Source: Irpex lacteus
Lineage: Eukaryota; Basidiomycota; Agaricomycetes; Polyporales; Irpicaceae
Assembly: GCA_001986395.2 (NCBI GenBank)
Contig: MQVO02000002.1
Coordinates: 682,001-746,000 of the forward strand
Length of the DNA: 64,000 nt
Direction: 5' to 3'
Made by a program: the position numbers and the translations under genes. Under the pieces are notes generated by a model. It saw only the letters and a list, made by a program, of their open reading frames with translations, searched no databases and was not told the DNA's origin. Shown piece after piece: positions 54,680 through 64,000 of the stretch (position 1 is its first letter; the number at the start of each line of letters is the position of its first letter).

Positions 54680-56347
54680 ATGAGCTTCGATATACAATCA
54701 CATAGAACACAGTTGGTTCTTACAGCCCTTGCGGCCTCGGCAGCAACCTATGGCATCCTCACCGCTCTCAACGCACACCATCGAAGACATAACCGAAGAC
54801 AGCTTGCCCGGGATATCGAGGAGTCGCTGAACAGACAGAAGGACGCCGACAAAGCAAGGGCATTCTTGGACGATAATGGCGGTCTGTCGTTAAACTCAAG
54901 CGATCCTTCTGTTCCTTCGAGCAGAGACCCAAACGAATTTCCGGATCATATTGTCAGGGAACAACTTGCAAGAGTGTATTCGTTCTTTGGAGAGGAGGGA
55001 ATGCAGAAAATTAGAGCAGGGAGGGTGGCAATTGTGGGATGTGGAGGTGTAGGAAGTTGGGCTGCCGTCATGCTTGCGAGGTCGTAAGTAAGCCGACCCT
55101 TGACACCATTACTTATCGAGACACTAGAATGCTGAATTTCATGTCTGGGATTACAGAGGTGTCGAGTACATCCGTCTCATCGACTTTGACCAAGTCACGC
55201 TATCGTCACTCAATCGGCATGCCACTGCAACGCAGGCAGACGTCGGGACACCAAAGGTTCATTGTATTGCAAGGACCCTAAGGGCCATCTCAAGGAATGT
55301 CGAAGTCGACTGTCGCGTCGAACTTTGGCGGCTGGAGGACTTTGGCGGGGAGCTTCTGGAAGGCGTGGACTGGGTAGTTGGTATGTCTCAAATTGAGAAC
55401 AGTTGGGAATCATTATACTCATGGCATGTTGCAGACGCAATCGACAATATCTCTACCAAAGTCGAGCTGCTCAAATATTGCCATGATAATAATATCAAGG
55501 TGCGTCCGTTGTGTGTTATACTGTGAAACAGGTCATGCCTGATATCGCTTATAGGTGTTCTCTTCTATGGGTGCTGGGGCAAAATCCGACCCTACACGCA
55601 TCCAAATCGCCGACATCTCCAACACAGTCTACGACCCCCTCGCCCGCGCCGTTCGCCGCCGCCTCCGCCTCCAAGGCATCTCCTCGGGCATCCCTGTTGT
55701 GTATTCTACCGAAGTTCCCGGCGACGTGAAACTGCTACCACTGCCAGAAGATGAGTTTGAGAAAGGGAACGTGAAGGAACTGGGAGCCTTCGATGACTTC
55801 AGAGTCAGGATCCTCCCTGTTCTGGGCCCTCTACCGGCGATCTTCGGTCTGAACGTGGCGAGTTGGGTGTTGTGCGAACTGGCAGGACGGCCGATACAGA
55901 ATCCACTGCCTGTGAAGGGGAGGAAGAAGCTTTGGGAGAGGTTGTACAGAGATTTGCTGCACAGAGAGGAGAAGGCTACCAGCCAAACTATCAAGTAAGC
56001 AGTATTGGTCATGCCCCTCTCCGTTCGCTCGCTCTAATAAACGTCACAGTAAGCTGCCCTTCGACGAGGATGACGCTGGGTTTATTTTCGATGACCTCCA
56101 CCGTGGCCGGTCAACGGTCCCGCCGCATAATGTTCCTAACAGACCAGCACTTGCTCGGTGGGACGTCACGCAGCCGCTCTCATTGGAGAACACGATTGTC
56201 CTGGAGTACACCGAGGCTGATAAGCACTACAAGGAGTCCTTCGGAGAGAACGCGAAGAGACCAGAGGAGTTATGGGGCGAGGAGACGAAGGCGGTAGTGA
56301 AAAAACGGGCAGAAGAGATTAAGAGGGTCAGAGAGTGGGTATTTTAA
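54680..56347 (+). CDS. TCD1: tRNA threonylcarbamoyladenosine dehydratase (Tcd1/Tcd2, E1-like)
   Basis: Five exons (54680-55083, 55157-55380, 55435-55499, 55555-55994, 56050-56347) give 476 residues. The N-terminus has a hydrophobic segment (LVLTALAASAATYGILTAL), like the anchor of the yeast enzymes at the mitochondrial outer membrane. The E1/ThiF-type Rossmann core follows: VAIVGCGGVGSWAAVMLARS, IRLIDFDQVTLSSLNRHA, VDAIDNISTK and STEVPGDVKLLP. The enzyme converts t6A37 of ANN-decoding tRNAs to the cyclic ct6A using ATP. Whether it corresponds to Tcd1 or Tcd2 cannot be told from sequence alone. The C-terminal region (EELWGEETKAVVKKRAEEI) fits fungal homologues. Confidence 0.92.
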
Positions 56348-56913
56348 CCCTCAGACCCGATTCGATATACGAAGCTGGTCGACAAGAAAGCAAGAGGCTC
56401 GCTGTGGACCTTGCGAAGAGTTCGCCGAGCGAGAGGATGCGGGGAGTTTTCGCTTGTAAGTAAATACAAGAATGTACCTATGTACCGCATGATCGTGCCT
56501 CGTGTTCGCGAGCATTCCGCGTGGGCGAGCGCGGACAAACTGGGGGAGATTGCCACGGGTGTTATTTCAGCGATGCTAGCAACGGCTCGTCCTCGTCTTC
56601 AGCTGCACCGCTTGCTCGATGTACTCAATAATTCTTTGCATACATGAATATTGTACGAGCAGACATGTACGAGCTGGGTTATGTCCGTGAGTCCGAGATG
56701 AAATGATGATCAGCATCCGTTAGAGTGTGATCATGGGCGCCTGATATAAGCAGGACCACGGTTTGGATCAAGGTCGGCAGCCTGTCAAACCACCCTCTCA
56801 CTCGGTTCGTTTATATCCACCACCAACCTCTTACAACAACCGCGTGCCAGCTCACAACACCTCTCATTGTTACCGCCACCACTGCAGTTTCTCCCACTCC
56901 TTAACGAACAAAG
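56348..56913. other. Intergenic region, nothing supported
   Basis: About 570 bases between co-oriented TCD and PBDC1 genes. The last 100 bases are rich in CA/CT and probably form the PBDC1 leader. Confidence 0.45.
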
Positions 56914-57848
56914 ATGACCTCCACTTTCGACCCGAACAAGGCGCAGAACGCCGTAGAGGTGAGAGGGACGTGAAGTACACGAGTTGGCATCGACTCTGAC
57001 TGTTCTCTCCTTTTCGTGTCATTATAGATCGAGAAACAGTATGTTGTTGAAATACGGGTAGTTGTGTGAGAAGTCTAACAGGAACGTTAATGTGGGCTTT
57101 AGGTTTGCAGTCAAGGCTGTAGAACACGCTCAGGTGCGCATCATCTGTATACGTAGCTACGAGAGACGCATGGAACTGACTGACCTGTGGTTTGAATCAT
57201 AGACGTACTGGAATCTCCTCGAGAAGGTCGAACCCAAGCAGCTCAGGCTGACAAAGTGCGTCTCTCTCAACACTCTGCGGGAGGAGTGAATCTACTGGTT
57301 TATTCACCACGTCCTCATGCCAGACATGACGACGAGATTTTCGAACATCTCAAACGCGACTTCCCCGAAATGTTCGAAGAGCCGTATGACAAAATCACCA
57401 AGCTGGACGAGGAAGCGATGAAGAGCAAGGAGGGCAAGGAGAAGTGGCGCAAGTTCATCGAGTCGTGCGTGTTCCCCCCACTCTCCCTCGATCCGAACTT
57501 CTAACTCGCCGATGAATCTCATATTCGCAGATATAAAGAGACGATCAAGGACTACAACTTTGGTTCTTTGATACGCACGGACGCGAGGGACGAATACTCC
57601 GAGACGAACACCATCTTCAGTCAGTTGCTCACCTCTCTTCTTCTGCTCATACGTCTCGCCTCTTCTGACTCATGCACCTTCTTCCATCTCTAGCTACACG
57701 GATACAGTTCTACGCCTACGAGATTGCGCGGAACAGACTGGGATTGAACGACAAGGCACATGAAATCGCCATCGAGGAGGCGGCGAAGGAAAAGGCGAAA
57801 GCCGAGAAGGAGAAAGAGAAGGGCAAGAAGAAGGCTGACAAGTCATAG
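56914..57848 (+). CDS. PBDC1: PBDC1 homologue (yeast YPL225W/Chp1, eEF1A chaperone)
   Basis: Seven exons (56914-56958, 57028-57038, 57103-57133, 57203-57255, 57324-57464, 57531-57619, 57694-57848) give 174 residues. Exon 2 is only 11 nt (ATCGAGAAACA). The conserved body reads TYWNLLEKVEPKQLRLTK, HDDEIFEHLKRDFPE, EKWRKFIES, IKDYNFGSLIRTDARDEYSE, NTIF and RIQFYAYEIARNR, followed by a Lys/Glu-rich tail. Yeast Chp1 (YPL225W) assists co-translational folding of elongation factor eEF1A. The length matches the family. Confidence 0.93.
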
Positions 57849-58171
57849 CCTCATCACTTCCTGGTCCCCTCAACTGCAAATAGTCTTATCATCATCCTCG
57901 ACCTGTATTCCTCAAAAGCGTTGTGCCATTATTGACAGGCCTTGCATATGTCGGTCTGTCTGGTAGTGGTTCGTGATTGTCGGTTTTTGCTTCTCAAATG
58001 TCGAACGTCGAACTTCGGATTTTGTAATGTAACTGGGGACATAAGCATGTGTATGTGACAGTGTCGTATGAAAGGTGGGCTTGTGCAAGATGAGCAGAAT
58101 AGGTTGTGCAATTCACCAGTCAAGCAGCGGATACGGGAGTGAGAGGAAGTGGTACAATTGCAGCGATGTAT
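57849..58171. other. Convergent 3' intergenic region
   Basis: About 320 bases between the convergent PBDC1 and short-chain dehydrogenase genes; presumably 3' UTRs. Nothing else is seen. Confidence 0.45.
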
Positions 58172-59752
58172 CTACAAAGCAGCCCTAGCTCTGCTCACAA
58201 GTGCACCACCATCGATAGGGATATGGGCACCTGTAATGTGTGCTGAAGCCGGGCTTGCGAGGAACAAAGCTGGTCAAATTATGTCAGCTATCAGGTAATG
58301 AGAGGAATACGAGTCTCGAGGAATGGCTCACCTATACCTGCCATGTCGCTTGGATGTCCGGCGCGACCTGAAAGGTAGGCGGTTAGTGAGCATGAGAATG
58401 TTCGATTAAGGCTCGTGCTGCGTACCCATTGGCATACCGGCGGACATGCCCTGCTCTCCGTGCGTTTTGTATCCGAAGGCAGTCATCTTGGATGGGAAGA
58501 TACTATCGACGAAAGAGCAGTTAGTATGCCACATTTGTAGCGCAAATAGGTGCACTACTTACCCTGGTAGAACGGCGTTCACACTTCGAGGGGATAATTA
58601 GGCTATTGAACGTATAAAAGGAGAGAAGGTGACGTACGTGATGTAGCGTGGGGCGAGGGTGGAGGCTAGGACGGAGGTCAGGTGGTTGACAGCTGCTTTG
58701 CTCGTGTTGTCTACGTCAAAGCTTTGTGAGAATTATATCACGCATAACGTCGTTATGGACGAGGAAGAGGGGGAGATGTCACTTACAGCTCCAAAGCCCG
58801 TGGCCGTCACTGGCAAGTCCACTCTCGGTTGCAAGGGTGTTAAGACTCGCAACGGACGAGATGTTGATAACACGGCCTGGGTCAAAGGAATCTGCGTCCT
58901 TTGCAAGGAGGTCTGTGAGACTGTTCGTATGTCATTTGTAAGCTGTCGTCGTCAAAATCAGGTTTGGTGAGGTTGGGGCTTACGCTGCGGTTACTGCACG
59001 CGTACAAGAAAATCGGGCATAAGTGACATGGAAGGCAATCTGCGGATAGCAAGGGAGATGTACAGTAGAATACACCCTTTACGTTGAGGTTGAGTACACG
59101 ATCCCAGCCTTCCTTCTCAGGAACACTAGATGTATAATTAACACAAGAGCGTTCGTTGCAAGAATGAACGAAAGCACTTGAACGTACTTGTCATACGGTG
59201 CTCCCCATGTTGCACCAGAGTTGTTCACAAGGATGTGAAGCTTGGACTCTCTACGCTTGAACTCTTCAGCAAGCGCATCGCATCCTGCCTTTGACTACGG
59301 GGATTGCATGAATATCAACCTTTCGGACTGGACTCGTTATCCCAGATACATACGCTCACGTCTGCCACAATATAGTGGCAACTTCCGGGACCTTTCTTGT
59401 TCAACGCATCGGCAACCTTGATGAGAGACGGTGTTGTCAGATGATAAACGAAGGACTGCTCGGAAATTGCAAGGAAACGAACCTCTTGGAGCTGCTTCTC
59501 CTTGCGCGACGCGATGTAGACCTTGGCACCATTCTGCACGTAAGCTGAGGCATACATGGTACCAATACCAGAGCCACCGCCGGTGATAAGGGCTAGAAAT
59601 GAAAGTCATACCGTGATACATATTCAAGCTATGTATGACGCATGACGCACCAACTTTGCCCTTGATGTTGTACAGTTTCGAGACGGAGAGATCTATACTT
59701 TCGTTAGCTTGACAGCAGTTGAGTGCCCCCCATGCGTACCTTCACTGGCCAT
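58172..59752 (-). CDS. Short-chain dehydrogenase/reductase
   Basis: A multi-exon gene starting with a tiny exon (MASE) at 59752, then DLSVSKLYNIKGK. The NAD(P)-binding motif ALITGGGSGIGTMYASAY is followed by GAKVYIASRKEKQLQEV, which suggests NADP preference, then ILVNNSGATWG (NNSG in place of NNAG), GRVINISSVASLN, and the catalytic YNTSK formed across an intron. It ends PIDGGALVSRARAAL. This is a classical SDR, closest in layout to fungal 3-oxoacyl-ACP-reductase/RhlG-like enzymes. The substrate is unknown. It shares orientation with the O-methyltransferase gene, 307 bases upstream of its start. Confidence 0.88.
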
Positions 59753-60058
59753 GGCTTGTAGGAGATGGTGGAAGGAAAGAAAGGAGGATGAAGGTGGCCA
59801 TGATGAGGTCTGTCGGCTACTTGGTCGACCGGGCGGGGAAGCTGAATGATATCTGGGGTAATAGACGCGATCACCCGGTCAATATCACGCTCATCATTGG
59901 CTCCCTATGCGGGCGTCTCTGGTTATTGCTCAGGTTGGCAATTGACATCCATCTCGTCCAAGTTTTCGTTCCATTACTGAGTTACAGATATGCTCTTGAA
60001 ATTACCATCTGTGTCTACGTTTCTACTCGAAAAAACCTAATCTGCTTCTGCGCTTTCT
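59753..60058. other. Intergenic region upstream of the SDR gene
   Basis: About 300 bases between the O-methyltransferase 3' end and the SDR start. It is expected to hold the SDR promoter; no distinct motif is seen. Confidence 0.4.
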
Positions 60059-61110
60059 CTAGTCACCCTTACGACGAACTAAACTGATCCCATCTTCGAC
60101 AGACAACATCACCACCTCCAATGTTGGGTCGTCTCTGTGCAATATACGTCAGACAGTCTGTTTCTCTTATGAACATCTCCAGCATACCTGACTGTATCGT
60201 TGAACTCAGATATGGCTCGGTCTAACTCTCGAGACGAACGAACTGCTTGCTTGAACTCGTCCGTTCTGATACCCGATTTGTCGTACCATCCGTCTGGAAC
60301 AGGTGCCCAAGGTGCCCCTCTGTACGCAACATTGTCGACTGCTATCACTCCTCCTTTGGACAAGAGATTGCCATCAAGTACTTTGTGAAGGTATGTCAGG
60401 TAGTTTGGCTTATCCGCGTCGATGAACACCTGATCTCTGCAGGTTAGTGATTGAGGTACAGACAGTATGGATATGCGCACGTACTAGATCAAAGGATGCG
60501 CTCTCCTTCTGCAATGTGGCCAGGGACGTGACGGCATCCCCAATTCTGACATCAATCTTGTCTGAAACCTTCGCTTGTTCAAAGTACGGACTGCTCCATT
60601 TCTTCAGGTACCCCTCCAGTTCAAGCGCGACGACTTTCTCTACGGACGGCAGCATCGCGAGAGCGATCGTAGTCGTTCCAGTAAACATTCCGATCTCCAA
60701 GATTCTCCTCGCCTTCGATGATTTAGCATTATTCCGACGACTATCGCGAGACTACATACCTTGGACAGTCTCGCGAATTCCTGCAGAACAACGGCCTCGT
60801 AGCCACCTGCACTCATCTCAGGTATGAGTCTGAATTGCGTCAACCCTTCCTCGTGCACGTGCTTCCAATCGTGTTTGTAGCTTTCATCGACCATCGTTTT
60901 GACTATTGGAGGTGGCTGAGACGACATGCGTGCAACATAATCGTCGTACCCTTCGACAATGCCCCTTGCTTCCTTCGCCAGAGACCGAGCCTCTGCTATT
61001 GACTCTGCCTTGTACCCACGTACACCATCCAGCTCTTTACAGATCTCCCCAAGTAAGTACGCCAGTCGGTCGTGGGGTGTATGACCCTGTATCAACTGTG
61101 GGAATGACAT
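60059..61110 (-). CDS. SAM-dependent O-methyltransferase (catechol/caffeoyl-CoA type)
   Basis: At least four exons. It starts MSFPQLIQGHTPHDRLAYLL at 61110; a longer in-frame start at 61158 is possible. The SAM-binding motif is EIGMFTGTTTIALAMLP, with VVALELEGYLKKW as the acidic loop after beta 2. FIDADKPNY supplies the metal-binding Asp region, and VIAVDNVAYRGAP follows. The last exon (60134-60059) gives DPTLEVVMLSVEDGISLV before the stop. The family methylates catechols and caffeoyl-type phenols with a divalent metal. The donor of the intron before the FIDADK exon is ambiguous between two GT sites. Confidence 0.88.
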
Positions 61111-61410
61111 CTTCGGCGGACGTAGTAAAGGGATTTGAGGTGAGTTTCCTCCCGTCAACTGTGTCTCATTTGCAGCTTATGAGCCAGTCTTCACGAACAG
61201 CACTCAATAAAGCGTGTGAATACCTCACCCACTAAGTCAGATAGATATCCAAGAACGTCAGACTTCACACTGCGTCGTCGCTGTACCATGGCCTATTCAT
61301 TCCTCACGTGAACGTACAAAGGGATAGGACATCAAAGGTCATTGTACTATCAAAAGCGTTCATATCGATAGCCGACATCCCACAAGAGCAATTCAAACAC
61401 CCTTCATCTC

Positions 61411-62085
61411 CTACTTGCAGTTGGCAAGAACGCCGTCACCAGCTTTGCCCGCTGCGGTCAGCTGAGTGGTCAGCTTCGAGAAGTCCGAGGTGACTTGCGC
61501 GTCAGTCCTACCACCCGAAGATTAGTCCAAAAGAAACATGCAGAAAACCTAATCAGATACGTACGACGTAACGTTCTGCGTGGCGCTGAGGACAGCGTTC
61601 AGGCCTTGCTCGACTTGGGTGCGAGCGTCCGCAGGGGCGGCCTGTCCAGTGAGGAGCGCCTTCGCAATGGTCGCTACACCCGAGTTGGCTGTGTCCAGGC
61701 CGGTTTGAGCACTGGCAACTGCAGCAGACGTTGCTGGGTCACTAGATATCGGTGCACGTTGTCAGCAAATTGCCCGCGTGATGGGTTTACATGGGAACAG
61801 AGGTGAGCAAAGAAGGTAAGGGTATGGCTTACTTGGCAGTCTCTTTTGCGAGCGTCTTCAAAGTGCCTCCCATCTGGGCGAGGGCGGACACGATTTGGAC
61901 ACGGTTAATGTTGCATTGGAGGTTGCCGATCTGGCGTTTCGTTGGAGCTAATTGCGCAATAAGACAGGAAGTTGCTTCTGATCAGTTTTACGTGACAGCG
62001 TGCTCAAAGCGCTGTGCTTACCTCCTTGGATGGCAGCAGCGCCGACGAGGACAGCGAGGAAAAGGGACTTGAAAACGGAGAACAT
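61411..62085 (-). CDS. Small secreted protein, HsbA / cell-wall galactomannoprotein-like
   Basis: Four exons (62085-62022, 61947-61833, 61741-61565, 61507-61411) encode 150 residues. A signal peptide (MFSVFKSLFLAVLVGAAAIQG) is followed by APTKRQ, a Lys-Arg site that could be cut by Kex2. The mature part is helical and Ala/Thr-rich (LQCNINRVQIVSALAQMGG, AIAKALLTGQ-like ALLTGQAAPADARTQVEQGL, ending GVLANCK) with two cysteines. Similar proteins are abundant in Agaricomycete secretomes and resemble hydrophobic surface-binding protein A. The role is probably wall or surface association. A TATA box lies about 150 bases upstream. Confidence 0.8.
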
Positions 62086-62231
62086 GATGTGAAGTTGAGC
62101 GTCGAGCTTGATGAAGAGAGGAAGGAATGCAATAGGTGGTTGGTAGAAAGCGAAGACTGAGACCTGCCCAGAGGAATGACCCAAACGTTGAACTAGAAGA
62201 GTGGATGCTGAAATCGAGAGTAGCCCACCTC

Positions 62232-62241
62232 GTATATATAC
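62232..62241 (-). promoter_or_regulatory. TATA box of the HsbA-like gene
   Basis: GTATATATAC, readable on both strands, about 150 bases upstream of the ATG at 62085 and followed by a CT-rich leader. Confidence 0.5.
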
Positions 62242-63219
62242 TTCTCTCAGCGAACAGTAATTAGCACTGCTTTATGGCTGTCAAGGTTTGTCTCTGTTAC
62301 TGTCTGTATGTGCCGAAGGTGAAATCACTGCTTTACTGTTGAGATTGCGTTGTCCGATCAACCACGAATTCAACATCTGTTCAGATGTATTGACAACCGC
62401 TAGGACAAGCCCAACATCCGTGCGATATCCTGTTGGTATACTGTATTACCTTCTCACCAATCAGAATGGCGCGTACGGTGGTTTCTATGCAGGATTATGA
62501 GACGATCAGTCAATCCCGACAGCAGTCAGTATGAGGCGCGGCAAGGTGAACAGGAAATCACTGCGGGAGAACATACACCTCACCCGCAGTGGACGTGCAT
62601 ACCGCTTCATATTTCAAACGCCATATAGCAGTGAGTTTGCGTAGTTAGGTGTATATACAGGTTGTATATTCGCTGGCAGGCAGGTGGCAGGGCGGAACGG
62701 CAGAGAAGGGCATTGCCTTCGGCCATGAGGGGCAGAAGCAACATGGAAATGCTCGTACGCATGCTGCGAGCCTCGTGGTGTACAATTTGAGGCTATTCAT
62801 TGTGTTCAAGACACCGCCAACCTTAAATCTGTGTTGAGACCAATTATTGGGCGCAGCCGTAGTGAACCAGAACCGTGATAAATAGAGTGAATCTTGGTGA
62901 TCAGGTTGTGATCAGAGTTCGGTATTTTGGCAATTGACGACGTTCGGCGAGCCTATATGAGTCTTCTCGTTAATCCTGAGGTTTTACAGTTCAGCTCTAC
63001 CTGAATATGTGTGAGCTATTCGAATTCCAGTCGCACGATACCTCGCACTGTCTCATCTCGGCTGTCACAGTTCATGTTCCAACGGTTGAGTTATATGAAA
63101 TGGAGTATAAAATATTGGACAGTCTTGGCCATGTGGAAGCATAGGAATACTCATCCACTGAAAGCAAAAGCTAATAAGGGATGAACGAACGTTTCAATTG
63201 CACCACTGGATCAGCCGCC
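62242..63219. other. Intergenic region, nothing supported
   Basis: About 1 kb with only short non-descript frames on the plus strand. I see no repeat, RNA gene or domain. Confidence 0.5.
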
Positions 63220-63843
63220 CTATTCACTCCCTACAATTGGGCCTACTAATGCTGTGTGAATGCCATCCACCTCGCGACCATACTGGTTGACTGTGCCCGC
63301 AATGAGTAGCAAAATACGGACAAGCGGTGCGTGCGCAGTCTTCTGCCACCATGCGCCAGCAAAGAGTATGCCATGTATCGCGTGCTGTAGGGCCCTGAAT
63401 ATAACTTGGAGAACCTGCTGGAGCGTGGTTTGTGACATATGAGCAATATATCTTGATCTACTTGTTAAACCAGCGAACTGAGACCTGTCCAGAGTTAAGT
63501 GGGTCAGCATATGCAAGAGAAAAGTTAACATAGCGCCATCAGCAATACGGGCAAGTCTTGAAGTAAGTATGCAGATGCAAAGCTCTACCAGTGGCTTGAG
63601 TAAATCGACCGAGGTGCGGAGGGTTTTGATGCTCACCTTTAAGAAGCAGCTCATTCCCTCCACTGTGACACGTCAAACGTTGGCTACTCTCAAAGAGTGA
63701 CTCCTAGTGCCATTTGTCATCAAGAGCCCAGATGGTTCCGGAGAATAAACGACGCCTGATGTAGCAAAATACTTCTGCTCTGCTTGAAACCAGGCCAGCA
63801 AATCATCGGCTGCTGTTATCAAATGCTCCCCACGAGAAGACAT
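63220..63843 (-). CDS. Hypothetical hydrophobic protein
   Basis: The main frame (63663-63220) encodes 147 residues with two hydrophobic stretches (LVELCICILTSRLARIADGAML and LVRILLLIAGTV). An upstream ATG at 63843 opens a coding-like stretch (MSSRGEHLITAADDLLAWFQ) that could join it through a 42-nt intron ending CACAG just before 63663, giving about 190 residues. The family is not recognised. The splice is a guess and the gene itself is uncertain. Confidence 0.45.
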
Positions 63844-64000
63844 AGCACAACAATTGGATATCGTTAGGTCAACACGTACGAAGTACTATGTGCCATTAAC
63901 GGGACGAGCCTCAACTTGTTCGTGCTGAAGACGAAGGAGGCCAGTAATAAAGTGCGGCTTTCACGGCATGCTCGGCGCGTTAAATTAAAGTGTGTTATTT

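Noticed and set aside
57760..57966. Arg/Lys-rich open frame overlapping the end of PBDC1
   Set aside because: It is a shifted-frame shadow of the Lys/Glu-rich tail of PBDC1 with no support of its own.
58172..61110. Adjacent SDR and O-methyltransferase genes as a biosynthetic cluster
   Set aside because: No core synthase, terpene cyclase, P450 or transporter is nearby, and the neighbours are housekeeping or secreted-protein genes.

Overview
The window is genomic DNA of a filamentous basidiomycete, almost certainly an Agaricomycete. Genes are split by many 50-65 nt GT-AG introns, F-box/LRR and MYND-finger genes are expanded in local groups, and the accessory genes (thaumatin-like protein, heme-thiolate peroxidase, aryl-alcohol dehydrogenase, HsbA-like secreted protein) are typical of mushroom-forming fungi. 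I see no tRNA, rRNA, CRISPR array or intact transposon.

Left part (1-17.3 kb) is gene-poor and scarred. It starts with an F-box gene running off the edge, then a degenerate duplicated sequence pair, a truncated and frameshifted ORC5 fragment, and a truncated MYND gene lying between two copies of a promoter-like segment. Next come an intact exopolyphosphatase (PPX1), three full-length tandem MYND genes, a decayed C-terminal copy of the COPII coat gene SEC24 and an intact aldo/keto reductase.

Middle part (17.5-41 kb) alternates housekeeping genes with F-box genes. The housekeeping set is a Nudix hydrolase, the Paf1-complex subunit RTF1, the U3 snoRNP protein SOF1 and an SDS3-like Sin3/Rpd3 subunit. 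Three F-box paralogues share an unusual architecture: a short first exon, a 22-nt microexon and one long exon. A fourth F-box/LRR gene of another type and a heme-thiolate peroxidase lie among them.

Right part (43.8-64 kb) holds the most unusual gene: a secreted 490-residue precursor made of repeated peptide units, each ending at a dibasic Kex2-type site, with every intron in the same phase. It is followed by a protein with a C-terminal membrane anchor, an 11-exon thaumatin-like protein with a 7-nt microexon, a membrane-anchored alpha/beta hydrolase, a Tcd1/2-type t6A dehydratase, the eEF1A-chaperone homologue PBDC1, a short-chain dehydrogenase, an O-methyltransferase, an HsbA-like secreted protein and an orphan ORF.

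The genes do not form one pathway or a recognisable biosynthetic cluster. Recurrent themes are local duplication followed by decay, very short exons (6, 7, 11 and 22 nt) and at least three GC-AG introns. Exon boundaries given here come from reading splice signals and checking reading frames by hand; no database search was possible.
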